Shown one piece after another: positions 35,484 to 46,778 of a stretch of 64,000 nt of DNA (the first letter of the stretch is position 1; the number at the start of each line of letters is the position of its first letter). Under the pieces are notes generated by a model that made no database searches, was not told where the DNA came from, and worked only from the letters and a program-made list of their open reading frames with translations. The position numbers and the translations under genes were made by a program. The stretch covers positions 1,736,001 through 1,800,000 of the forward strand of contig KN832875.1 of assembly GCA_000827325.1 (NCBI GenBank), given 5' to 3'. Source of the stretch: Oidiodendron maius Zn. Lineage: Eukaryota; Ascomycota; Leotiomycetes; Myxotrichaceae.

Positions 35484-36076
35484 AGTAACAAGCTACTCAG
35501 GGAGTTTTCAAAGACCTGAGAAACAAGCGGCGACCTGCTTTGATTTCGAAGAGGGATTGTTGGTATATATGGATCTCGAAAGCCCACGACGACAGCAGGG
35601 ATGACGGCAGCCTAAAAGAGCGATAAGAGAGCCAACACAAGACTGAAGGAACGTTGGGTATGAGTCGAGAGAATCACATGCAACATGATAACAAGTAGGG
35701 CAATAGGGCAATTAGGACATAACTCGCTGGGATAGAGCGGCGCAGGAGATGAAGAGGTTGAAGGGCTTGGAGGAGTTTGAAGTGAGTCGTTACAGTGTCT
35801 TTCACGTGCCATGCTTCCTTCCCCAGATCCAACCACGCCAAAATCGGGATGGTCCCCTGCATCAACATGTCGGCATGATACACACTTGCATCAGCCACCA
35901 CAACACTATGCATAAGTTACCGAAACACGTTATCTGGCACAATTTGATCGCATAACTTCTTGGCTCTACTTTTCTCCTCTTCATGATCCCATATGTGCAG
36001 TCCCTCCTTCTGAGGCTTGACAGGGAGGAATCCCTTTGCAAGTCGCTAGTCAGAATTTACATCCTGCGCCCTCAGT
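35484..36076. other. Intergenic region
   Basis: Upstream of the hydrolase and downstream of the Rtt10-type gene. Nothing recognised. Confidence 0.45.
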
Positions 36077-39000
36077 TTACTCGCAGGAGACTCTATATGC
36101 TTCCATTCCATTCCCCGCGATCAAGACCTTGGTGTCTCCTTTCATGCCGCTCCGAAGCACCGCGAGGTCTCCAACATCGGCGACGGACGTAAATGCATCT
36201 CCCACCAGTTTGATCGTAACATTTCCCGCTTTGCTCAATTTCAAACTCCATTCCTTCAGCCTCTGGTCAGTACTTGAGCTTGTGATCCTCATCTCCTCCT
36301 CGTCATAAGCGGCTGAAACTAGACTTCCAGGCAAAAAGCATAGTCCGGTGATCGCTGCCGCATGCGCTGATCTCAAAATAACACTCCTTGGTTCCGAGTA
36401 TAGATTTTCTGTATTATAGATTGTAATGGCGAGAGCATTGTCGTCTCCTCCAGTTGCAACCAACATATTTTTCGTCAGACTGGAGATTGCAATGTCAAGA
36501 GCTTTGACAGCGTTCTGATGAAGCCTGTGTGTGGACAAACGTGAAAGTTGTCGGGAGGTTTGATGTCGTTCGCTGAAGATAGATTCAGAAGTTGGTGTCC
36601 TCCACACTACGGTGCTGCCATCAGTTGCTGCTGTCAACAAAAATAGTTCGTTCCCTGTAAACTGGATATGTCGAATCTGCGTGAGACAGGAGGCAGTATA
36701 CCTCGCAGTTGAAATCAATCTATAACCACTAACCCTGGTGTACCTGTAAATACGAATCGTAGAATCTGAGTACGCCATGCCGATCAACAGGATTGGCTCG
36801 CTCTGACGATCGGATGACGGTGTTAATTCCGTAACATCAAAGCTCATTATTCTCAGGTCTCTCTCCTCACTCGGGTCAGGACAGCTTGCTTCGCAAACAA
36901 CACCTACACCGAAGCCGGGAATATCTTGCACTGCCCAGATAAAGAATTCGTCATTTCCGGCACTGCTAAAAAGATAATTTGTGCCGTACCACTGCAGGTG
37001 CTGAATTCCCGCCGTGTGCTTTTCAATTACTGCCAGACAATCGAAGTGGTTCTCGACAAGTGAGCAACCCTCTGAGTAGCTCCAGATCCGAATCACAGTG
37101 TCTTCTGCTCCAGATGCTATGAGATTGCCGTCTGACGAGATAGCACAGGCCTTAATCTCTCTTCCATGCCCACCGGGCTTGATGGTTCGATGTGACGATG
37201 TTTGCCAGGTGTGAATATGCAGCTTGGAGGCTTTAGTGTAGACGAAATGCCCACCATTGCTGCTTTGGATGGGTGAGTAGGCGTGACTTCTATGCGCACC
37301 ACCACACTCAATATTCATAATTTCACACTGCTTCGTTTCGTTCCAAACAATAAAATTCTTGCTTCTAAATCCATGCAAGAAAAGATCCTTTCCATCAAAC
37401 CACGCCATTTCAATATTTGGGCCAAGAGGCGGTGTACCACGATGAATTTGGCAAATAGCAGACCATGGTAGCAGTTCACTTTCACCAGGGGTGGTAACGG
37501 CGAATATAGAAAATATCCCGTTTCTTCCCGTCGTCAGGAAGTAAATGAGACTGTTGTTGGATGATGGGATAGATGTAATGCTCGTAATCGCATCCCCGAG
37601 ACTGCCTAATTCATCCGGTTGCCAGATGGTAATTGGCAACTCACCCCCCTCAAAATCATATATCGCCAGTGAGCCGTTCCTAGCCCCAAAGACTAAAGTA
37701 TTGTTGTCCTTACCAACACTAGTAACAATGAATTTTTCAGGGAGAACATAAGAGACAGGGCCCGTCGCAAGTTGTGGCGAAAGATCCAGATCGACTGTAA
37801 AGATAATAATAGCATTGCCTCCCACAGTGGTCACCGCCAAATATATGTCCTTTGACTTGAGGTCGAAGAGAGCAAAGACGTCGGCAACTTTTCCTTGTAC
37901 ATCTCCCATTTTCGTAATTGTGCCTCCCATACGGTAGATATAGATATTGCCATTTGCGCCAGCCAAGAAAGCAATATTCAACTGAGGAATGCCTTTGATG
38001 ATTGAATACGACATCAAGTCTTCTTTTCCGAACTCTGGTAAACGTAATTCTTCCCACTCGATGATTGGGCCAATACGGCCCAGTAAAACACGGCCAAAAT
38101 TGGTAGTAGTAAGCATACAGTTATCCGACACAAAGGCGTATCTATTGAAGGCATCCTTCATTTTCTTCGGGAGCTTTACTTGCTTACGCGGCTTTCCATT
38201 ATCTTCCATCGGGACCATCTCTTGATTTGACATGTTTGATGGTGGTGAATAGGCCTCAGGAGTGTTAATTTCCGAACTTGCTCTCCCTGAGTTGACAATA
38301 TCTTCAAGGTCAAGTGTTCTGAACTGAATGACAGCATCAATATCATCGTTCTGGTCCAGACTTGCTCGATCGGGCCTTTCTATGACATGGCGTGAAACCG
38401 TAGAGATGTTCCTTGACACATTCAAAGGGATATCGCAAGATGATATTTTCCCATCCGCTCCTCCAGTAACGAGGAACGTTCTTCGATCAGTGATCTGATG
38501 CATGGCCGTTGACCAGATGTTCTTCCCACTGTGAAAAGCATATGTTGCTAAATGAGAAAGCTTATAAGTCTTGTTTGTTCTAGTAGTATTTGTCGCACCG
38601 AGGGCGGTTTCTGGCTTTAATGCCGTGTCAATTTCCAACGCCCATTGTTGCACAGTGGAATCTTCTCCAAACGAGAAAACAAGTACTGAGGATGGCATTA
38701 ACCTGTCCCTGGCAGTGATTTGGAATTTAACTCGCCATATCCTTGATACATGGCCCATAACCATGGCCAAACATCTACTCGCTGTATGCTGAGACGCATT
38801 TTTCAGTCCATTGTCACCGAAGCCAGTTTCTCTTAGGGCTGGAGAATTTCGACCGTCTAAATTTTCGTCACTCCTTCCTTCTATTCGCTCCCCGCGGATA
38901 TCCCAGATACGGATCGTGCGATCATCACTGCAGCTGGCAAGCAATCGGGTAGGCTTATCATATAATCCAGAAATTGGACTCGATATCTGGACGCCAAATA

Positions 39001-39854
39001 TAGAGCCTTCATGTCCGGTAAGTGTGGCCAAAACACGGCAGTCAGCTGCAGCTGTTTCGTTCGAAATCAAGCATTCCCAGGCAATAATCTCACCGAACAC
39101 GGTTCCTGCAGCAATTAGGACACAAGTCGGTGATTCCCAAATTAGATGTGCTGAGTAGAGAATTGAGCGCGATGGCGAGCTCAATGTCTCTAGCTTTGCA
39201 GGACAAGTGCCATTTTCGAATCTGACGCGAAGGACAGAGTTGTGCGCTGTAACTAAGACACAGCTATCATCATGTGGAGAGATAGCAACATCAAGAATCC
39301 AGTCTGAAACTATTATTATAGTATCTTCAACGCTGGACAGCTTCAACGATAAAAGGTCGTCGAAAACCTGCCTTTTGAGCAAGGCTAACGAGCATCCTCC
39401 CCATATCGCTATCTGTAATTCATTACCACGAATTTCACCCTCTCCGATAAGGATGCCATGAATTGTTTGGTCTTTGAAGATTTTAATAAGGCATATCAAT
39501 TTTGACGACTCAGCCTCAAAGACCTTTAAAAAGCAGCCTTCTCCGGCTAGAATAAGTGTGGTACCAGTTGAATCTATGTACAAACCAAGCGCTGTCACCG
39601 GATTTAGCGCATGGTCAAGCTACAGATTTATCATTAGCTTATGAAGTTATATTTAATACGCCGTTATAGGGATCCCTTGAGTGAAAGGGAATTGAGACTT
39701 CTCAACAGCGCTTCAAGCAAAATCTTTTGTGGAGGTCGAAATCAAATGCTGCCTTGCCTACTTCGCATCGCAATAACCACCAAACATGCCTTCGGAGCTC
39801 TGGTCATACTAATTAAAAGAAATTGACTTCAAATTTACTCACCTTAACCGACAT
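36077..39854 (-). CDS. WD40 protein Rtt10/WDR6 (Trm7 partner)
   Basis: In yeast, Rtt10 (Trm734) assists Trm7 in 2'-O-methylation of position 34 in certain tRNAs and also acts in endosomal recycling. The large exon 36077-39619 encodes about 1180 residues without a break. A 12-nt first exon is proposed at 39843-39854 (ATG TCG GTT AAG), followed by GTGAGT. Splicing to CTGTAG at 39620 gives MSVK-LDHALNPVTALGLYI, in frame. WD signatures include TLTGHEGSIFGVQI, LLASCSDDRTIRIWDIRGE, MVMGHVSRIWRVKF, FSFGEDSTVQQWALE, DGNLIASGAEDTVIRIWSYS and SSTDQRLKEWSL. Two seven-bladed propellers plus extra repeats fit WDR6. The 223 bp first intron is long for this window, so the start is less secure than the rest. 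Confidence 0.85.
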
Positions 39855-40245
39855 TGAAGATATATTGCAGGTTGAAGAGAGAAAATTTAGATCTTGAATT
39901 AATATTGGTGCCTGAATACACAAAGCGAGCCAGGCAGCAATAACTTCATAGTGACCTGTGAAATCCAGAAGAGCCTCACACACTCAGTCGTATTCTAACA
40001 TTTCACAAATGAGAATTTCAAGTTTAAGTGTAGGGCAAATTAAGTTGGCTATCTTGTCATACGGATATAAAAAGGAACGCAGCAGCGCCCTGTGAAGCAA
40101 GCCTATCAACAGATACAGGCGTGCTTTCAATGCTGAAATTTCGACTCCTCTAGCTATGAAGGAGACCGTCCTGCTATAAGAGTCGCATACTGTATACATC
40201 TCGTTGAATAGGCTTATTCAGATCCAAACCTTTGTATCGCCTACC
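39855..40245. promoter_or_regulatory. Divergent promoter, Rtt10 and alpha/beta hydrolase
   Basis: 391 bp between divergent starts. No specific element was identified. Confidence 0.4.
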
Positions 40246-41704
40246 ATGCTACCTCCCCCAACGCTGAGCTTCACCATCCCCTCAGTTCACGACGGGTTGG
40301 TTCTCCAGTGTCGTGTGTATCATCCTACATGCCTTTCTCAGCCGGACGTCTCCAAAATAACTGCATGGAGGAAACGAGCAGCCATCGTTGCGCATCCGTA
40401 TGCACCATTAGGAGGATGCTACGATGACCCTGTTGTAGACAGGATCGCATCAACCATACTCAAGGAAAGCTATATTGTGGGAACATTCAATTTTCGGTGC
40501 GTCCGATACGGGATATACGGGATATTATACTGATATCTGCTAAACTGCGTGTAGAGGAGCTGGCGGAGCCCCAGGACGAACGTCTTGGCAGTCTAAACCC
40601 GAGCAAAATGACTACATGTCTTTCATTGGATTCATGGTCTTCTACCTGCACCAAATCCGATCTCCAGCCCAAGATTCAGAAAATATCGAGCCTGCACATG
40701 AGTTCCATCGCCTAAGTCCAATCCCTTCACAAGTCACCGCTCCACCAAAGTCCGATTCTGGACATTCCACCGAGCCGTCATCTGAGGCAAACCCGCAACC
40801 ACTTCTACTTCTCGCGGGTTACTCGTACGGGGCTCTAATTACCACATCCCTCCCACCAATACTAGCATCGGTTATTTCCCCCTTTCAAACCCCTATCAGC
40901 GGTTCCCCCCACGAAGAAATACGGCGGCGGGCGAGATTCCTAGCAGATCAGCAGAATGAGCTGATGAAGGAGCCCTTCTCCACTCTCCTCTCCGATCACA
41001 AGCAAATTGAAGCCCAATCTCTTCCTAGCGCACAAGGACGCGGGGCAAGCGCTAACGGAGGCGGCGTGCGAATCGGAGGACACGAAGATCTACGTAAATC
41101 GAGCCATGAGAGCCAAAGGTCCAGAACCTCCATAATTCTTGATCCACATGTGAAAATTAGCATGGAGCGTGTACGGGCGATAGCCAAGTCCGCACAGTTC
41201 GGACACGGAAGGGAAAGTGGTTCAGGCCCAGGCACGTCATTGTCACTGCAGGATACAAAGAGGCCTGAGCGTTCGTCCGAAGTTCCAGCGGCACAGGACA
41301 AGGAGTTGCTAGTGGCAGTGCCTAATGCGGAAGAGCGGCTGAGCGTTGCATATCTCCTCGTGTCGCCTTTGCACGGATGGGTAAACTCGCTGGCCACAAT
41401 GTCCCTTTTTGGGTCCCGGAAAGGGAGCAGGAGGACGATTAGAGACTACGGCAATTCTCTCCCAGAATATGAAACGAAACTGACGATCGACCCGACCCTA
41501 GCGCTCTTCGGGGATGACGACGTGTTTGTGAGTGTGAACAAGCTGCGCGCGTGGACACAGAGGCTACGCAGTGCGTGTGAGCGGAAAGGGAACCCCAATA
41601 ATTTCATGTTTAGGGAAGTCCCAGGCGCGGGGCATTTCTGGCACGATCATGAAGCCGCGCAGATCTTGCGCGAAGAAGTTAAGCTTTTTGTTTCATCTTT
41701 ATGA
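40246..41704 (+). CDS. Alpha/beta hydrolase with long internal insertion
   Basis: Two exons: 40246-40496 and 40555-41704 (466 aa). The splice creates NFRGAGGAPGRTSWQSKPEQ, a conserved strand-loop of bacterial and fungal alpha/beta hydrolases (compare NFRGVGxSxG). The nucleophile is in LLAGYSYGALITTSLP, the acid in LALFGDDDVFVS and the His in PGAGHFWHDHEAA, so the catalytic triad is intact. Between nucleophile and acid lies an insertion of roughly 160 residues that is polar, Arg/Ser-rich and probably disordered, with PHVKISMERVRAIAKSAQFG in it. Relatives are usually much shorter (220-300 aa). The substrate is unknown. Confidence 0.85.
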
Positions 41705-42023
41705 GAAATAGAAAGTTTATGAGCCCAGAAATATCTACTGACTGAAGAACCGGTATCCGTTAATGGTGCGTGAATTTTGCTTTATGCAACAAGCTGCCTC
41801 TCATCACGGGGAGGCTTCATATCATACCTCGTCCACAACTATATTCCACTGCAGGGAAAATGTCTGAGCGTACATATGCACGAGAGTTGTACATAAGCCG
41901 TGAGATCCATTCATATACAGTAACTATTGTCATACATCGTGTTCTCGTAAAAGGTCGCTCGCCTGGCCTCTCTTATTTTACCGCCCTCTACCGTCTCCTC
42001 TAAATGCCCGTCCATTTCCAACT
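41705..42023. other. Short convergent spacer
   Basis: 3' flanks of the hydrolase and the kelch gene; nothing else seen. Confidence 0.5.
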
Positions 42024-45000
42024 TCATCCAGAGGCGATTCCGAGACCAACTTTAGCCTCCATGTTTGGTGCCGCCCCGCGTTCTCTCAACCTCCGACCCT
42101 CCATGAGACCCCGCAAGCCCCTCTTCTGCAGTCCAATAACGGCACTAATATCCCCCTTCCAAATCTCTCCCGATCTGGAGTCTCTCACATCGCCCCTCCC
42201 ACTCTCACTTGCACTCTCACTGGCCACACTGCTAGTTGCAGATAGTTCGCCGTCCTCATCGCCCTTCACGCCATTTCCGGTATTCAAATCCGCCACCGAA
42301 GTATTGATTCTCAGGCCGTCTCTTCCAGCCGCCTCCATTGCCTGCGGGCTGTCACCCTCTAGTGACAGCGTTGACAGACCGGTGCCTGCCCCCATAGCTT
42401 CAGGGAATGCTGTTCCTGCCCCCCACTCTCCATCCCCCCTGATGCTTCTCCCTCCCCCAGCAGCCATTGCAGATGCGTTAAAGACGGCGGCGGCATTTCG
42501 AGAATCGAGCACCCCGTGCAATCGTTCAACAACTGCTTCAAGCAGCCCATCTATATTATAGGGTCTCGCTATCTGGAGCAACGAGCACAAGATTTGGGGG
42601 GTGCAGAGCGGCGATGTACTTGGTGGCAGAGAAGAGGTGTAAAGATAGTGTAGCAGTGACTGTAGAGTAAGGTAGGTATGTGGGAGGTACAGAGTTCTTG
42701 GTCTAGAACTAGGAGACAACGAATTTGGATCCGGAGCCTGAGAAAGTGACGAGACATCCACATATTGGGAAGAGACCTGAGAAGGCGCCGTTCCAGAGTT
42801 ATTAGCGGTTGAGGAGGCCGATATCCCAGAAGACTGTGTATTAAGGCTGGGTGTAATGGTAATGCTGCTGTTTCTACTTGGGTTGTACCTGAATATATTT
42901 TCGGGGCGCAGCGTAGCAGTGTCGGTGCCATCTTGAGTGGCGGTACCTTCTCGAAGGAGTTGCACAAAGTATGGGCCCCACCGTCTGGCTACAACGCGGG
43001 AATTGACAGGAATTCGCTCGCCACCGACGCAGAGGATGTCCATATCTGCTATTTCCCGCATACCGAGCGCGGCAGTTCCTAACTCCTCGGCAGCTCTCGA
43101 TAGCGTGCGCCCACCTGCAGCCCAGCCTGCTTTGCTAGATGGTCCTGAAAAAGGCGAGCTAGCGGAAATGAAACCAGACATCGGCGAGACCTTTCTTGGA
43201 TTGTCATACAGTCCAAATGCCTCAAGCTCAACCATGCAGACGTTTGAAAAGTTGATGCGTCGGTGATTGTAGTCCTCGACTAGACTTCTTTTCCGATCAC
43301 CAAGGATCACAAACGTGTTGCGTCGATTCCACAGTACACCCCGATTCCAGCTTCCCTGACTGAAGATGTTCCCACCTGCATCAATTCGACTCCAGGTCAG
43401 GGTCAGCAGGTCTAAGGCCCACAGCGCATATTCTTGTTTGGAAGACGTGAGATAAGTGCCACTGACAACGAAATTCGTGTCAACAACACCACCATTAGGA
43501 AATCGTAATCCAGGGGGGGAGAATGTCCCTTGCATGGGCTTCTCGGATAGTGTTCCATCCGGTAATCGAATTTGCAGTTCCAACTTGACATCTAAGAAGT
43601 TGTAGTTCGAATAGATCAACATGCATGAACCTTGATCTCGCGGTTCTTGACCAGTTGTTATATTCTCCGACCTTGTGGGGGACGATTTTCCGAGTCGAGA
43701 TGCAACGGAAGTTGGTACCGGCGTTACCGTACTACGATAAGCCCCGCAGCTCTTTCCGAGTTGCGACGTGCTGGTCCATTTCAGACTACGAAGATTGAAA
43801 ACACTTATCTGTTCGATATAATGGTTCGCACTGTCCTGACCACCAACCACTATCAGCTCCGCACCTCCTGTTCCGTCTATATTAACCCCAATTGTCCCTT
43901 GATTAGGGGCTGATCCAGGTGGGTTATGCTGCAGAGCAGATGCTGGAGCATTGGCTGATGAAAACGTTGCAGATGACGGTAGGATGGTAGCACAGTGCGC
44001 GTATCTTCCTTGAGGAGCTTCTTGAATTGGGATATAGGCCCAAACTTTAGTCGGCGCGTCATATATATAAATATCTGACATTACCACCACTTCGGGCTGT
44101 GCCTCTTGTGCAGAGCCAGTAGTGGCAGGCGTCTGGGCCGAGGTTGGAGCTGGTGACATGCCGCCATAGCAAACGAGTTTGGTGTCTCCGAGAGCGCATA
44201 CGCTGTGAAAATATCTTGGTGGGGGAATATCTCCAGTGGCCTCGACTCGTGTCCAATGTCGTCGAATCAGATCTAGCTCATAAAGGTCTGACGTTAACGC
44301 TGGTCTCGATCTCGATAGGATCCGACCACCAAACACATAGAGCTTGTCTCCCAGGATTGTCGTGGTGGCCCCGACTAAAGGATGGGGTTCGCGGCCTGTG
44401 GTGCGGTGTACATTGCACATGAGCCCGGAAAGATGAGTCGAAGAGCCTTGAGGAGTGCCCATTGAGCTCACCGATGGGCGTGGCTGGGCAGGAGATGGTG
44501 CTGCTGAAGGAGGCCCATTACTTTTTGGTGTCAAGATATCCCGCGCATCCTCCTCTTCTGTCCGACTTGAGCTTGCAATGCTGCTTTGGCTACCTGTCAT
44601 GTCAACTGGTTTATATCCACCTATATACATTTGTGTAGCGGGCCCAGATGTAGATGAATCCATTGTGCTAGTACGGCTGCCGCTCCTGGCAGATCGTGAC
44701 ATGGCGGGGGGGGAAGCCTGCGTTTCAAGAGGGCGAAACTGTATTTGAAGTAACTGCTCGAGTGTTGGCGAAATGGGAGTCTTTGGCAAAGGCTTGTTGT
44801 AATTTAAGGCACTGTAGCTTCTAGAATGTCCAGGACGCTGGTCAATACGCCCGGGAATCCCGCCGACAGAGGCAAGATCAGGAGTTGCAGTGGCCGCACG
44901 TTCGCTCGTCTCAATATCAGATGTCTTACGTCGGATCGAAGGCACTGAGCTCAATCTCAATATGCTTCTCCGCACGCCACCAGCAAGATCGGCCTTCGGT

Positions 45001-45095
45001 GGAGGAGTAGAGCTGTCTGTGGTCCCGAGGACCCGAGCGGGTTTGGAAACGAGAGAGTCTGGTGGACATGGTATTAGCTCTTCTGACATGATCAT
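42024..45095 (-). CDS. Kelch-repeat regulator, Mds3/Pmd1-like
   Basis: Single exon, 1023 aa (an alternative Met two codons inside the start gives MSEELIPC). The first 230 residues are Ser/Pro-rich. Kelch repeats follow: HPLVGATTTILGDKLYVFGG, SDLYELDLIRRHWTRVEAT then PPPRYFHSVCALGDTKLVCY, SDIYIYDAPTKVWAYIPI then GRYAHCATILP, and GGAELIVVGGQDSANHYIEQ. Later blocks (YALWALDLLTLTWSRIDAGG, NTFVILGDRKRSLVEDYNHR, INFSNVCMVELEAFGLYDNP) are specific to fungal Mds3/Pmd1 proteins. A BTB-like segment (ERIPVNSRVVARRWGPYFVQ, LYLPHTYLTLQSLLHYLYTS) is near the C-terminus. Mds3/Pmd1 in yeasts act in nutrient/TOR signalling, pH response and repression of sporulation. A long disordered stretch separates the two BTB halves. 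Confidence 0.85.
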   Translation of the reverse strand: MIMSEELIPCPPDSLVSKPARVLGTTDSSTPPPKADLAGGVRRSILRLSSVPSIRRKTSDIETSERAATATPDLASVGGIPGRIDQRPGHSRSYSALNYNKPLPKTPISPTLEQLLQIQFRPLETQASPPAMSRSARSGSRTSTMDSSTSGPATQMYIGGYKPVDMTGSQSSIASSSRTEEEDARDILTPKSNGPPSAAPSPAQPRPSVSSMGTPQGSSTHLSGLMCNVHRTTGREPHPLVGATTTILGDKLYVFGGRILSRSRPALTSDLYELDLIRRHWTRVEATGDIPPPRYFHSVCALGDTKLVCYGGMSPAPTSAQTPATTGSAQEAQPEVVVMSDIYIYDAPTKVWAYIPIQEAPQGRYAHCATILPSSATFSSANAPASALQHNPPGSAPNQGTIGVNIDGTGGAELIVVGGQDSANHYIEQISVFNLRSLKWTSTSQLGKSCGAYRSTVTPVPTSVASRLGKSSPTRSENITTGQEPRDQGSCMLIYSNYNFLDVKLELQIRLPDGTLSEKPMQGTFSPPGLRFPNGGVVDTNFVVSGTYLTSSKQEYALWALDLLTLTWSRIDAGGNIFSQGSWNRGVLWNRRNTFVILGDRKRSLVEDYNHRRINFSNVCMVELEAFGLYDNPRKVSPMSGFISASSPFSGPSSKAGWAAGGRTLSRAAEELGTAALGMREIADMDILCVGGERIPVNSRVVARRWGPYFVQLLREGTATQDGTDTATLRPENIFRYNPSRNSSITITPSLNTQSSGISASSTANNSGTAPSQVSSQYVDVSSLSQAPDPNSLSPSSRPRTLYLPHTYLTLQSLLHYLYTSSLPPSTSPLCTPQILCSLLQIARPYNIDGLLEAVVERLHGVLDSRNAAAVFNASAMAAGGGRSIRGDGEWGAGTAFPEAMGAGTGLSTLSLEGDSPQAMEAAGRDGLRINTSVADLNTGNGVKGDEDGELSATSSVASESASESGRGDVRDSRSGEIWKGDISAVIGLQKRGLRGLMEGRRLRERGAAPNMEAKVGLGIASG

Positions 45096-46778
45096 TCATC
45101 CTTGGGACAGTAAGACCAGGCTGTCCGCACTTGAGGACATGGACGACTAGGCTGGGTTTTTATATATCGCGGCTAGGTGAGCTGCGGAGGGGTGGCACAC
45201 TAAGGGTTCTTACCTGGGATCGCCTGAACCCTTCTCGTACGACAACGCCGTGTGGCCCCGATGTACTATGTTGCAGGTGCTAGTCAGACGGTTGACAACC
45301 TGTTCTGAGGTCGTCTCCTCCAGGAGCCAGGGTCTCGGGAGTGGTCTTGCTCAGGCAGGCAGAAGCACTCAATGACGATCGGCTATCGCACAGACGCACA
45401 CAGTTCCCCGAACCAAACCTGCCCGGGCAGGAACGGAGGGCAAGCGCAAGCGCTACTCTGTGGGCACGAGGGCGTGGATAAGCGATAAGTTTGGAGGTCT
45501 GGATTTATTGTGTTTGGTTGCCTCCACGAGTTGACCTATGAAACGCACAAACTCCAGTTTGGTGCGCCACCACACCTACGAGATGGGAACCTCCGTCTCT
45601 TTGAGCGTAGGTCCGAAGTAACGCCTCTTGCGTCGTTCACTATGCCTGTATTTCGTATCTAAGCGTTCCTGTGATTGTAATAATGACAATGCTGGTGACC
45701 TGCCCGCACCAGGTATGGGGCTGGCTGCCGGAGGGGGTTGTGCGGGACAGCGGCTCACGGGTCCGTACAACAAAATGAGCAAAAAAGGAGTCCAAGAAGC
45801 CAGAGGGCTCCCTTGTCGCTTGGGTTTGCTCGGACGTGTCAGAGCGTGGCTCTGGTATGCGAACGGGCGGAAGGACAGAGAGGGCGTTCTCACGTCTCCG
45901 TTCCCGCCCAATCTCCTGGATATCAGCTGAGGAGGGGCTTTAGCAGTGAGCCATTGTGCGTCCGCGGCAGTTAGGCAGTGGGAATCGGTCGAGAGGCGTC
46001 GCTGTTGACATCTGGCTGCGGCACTTTACGTGCGCGAGGAGGTCAGGCTGTATGGGTATCTTGTACGACAACGATCCTTATTGATTGTATTATTATTACT
46101 ATTATATATTATTGTAGGGGTTCTGACATGTTCTGGGGCCTCTAGCGCGAGCGGCCGGAGGTGCGCACCCGCTCCTCTTCATGCCTCACGTATAGGGCAT
46201 CAAATAATCACGTGGATTTTTGGCCCTATGTATAAGGCGACGATTACTCTCATCACCCCCTTTCAAGGTGGATCTTTTTGTAGCATTCTCAAAGCAATCC
46301 ATCTCCACCTCCATCGCCACCTTCGTGTACACGGGCAATTCGCCAGCCGTATCCATAATTCTTACTTCCAGGTATGCCCTCACGCCCTTGCCATGGTAAT
46401 AGATTTTCCCTCTTTCATGAGGTACATTTCAGAGGCTGTTCGCCCCTCAACTCTCTGCTCTTTCCTCAACCCACTTGTCAAGATGTCAAGCCTTTAGTTG
46501 ATCGTTCTCTACACATAAATACGCGGGAATAAACCTTTCAGGCGCTTCGATCCTGTTAGAGCCGCGCAGAAGTCAACGTCGAGCCAATCATGGTTACATA
46601 CCGAATCTCTAGCCTGGAAATAGTAGGGAATAAAACCTTCTTAATCCTCTCTGTTTCTTCTTCCCCACCTTCCTCTCAGTCAAATCCTTTCTTCTCTTCA
46701 TATTCTTGCTCCATATTCCAGAGCGGCAGTGCTTTTATATTTGCTATATTTTGTTTGCTTATATCAAGCGCTGTCGTA
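45096..46778. other. Long divergent intergenic region
   Basis: Between the starts of the kelch gene (-) and the DHA1 transporter (+). GC-rich on the left. A TA-rich tract lies near 46080-46115, and a CACGTG box is at 46209. No gene recognised; the open frame from 46590 into the transporter is taken as leader. Confidence 0.45.
46209..46214. promoter_or_regulatory. CACGTG E-box upstream of DHA1 transporter
   Basis: The hexamer lies 570 bp 5' of the transporter start. Assigned on sequence alone. Confidence 0.25.
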
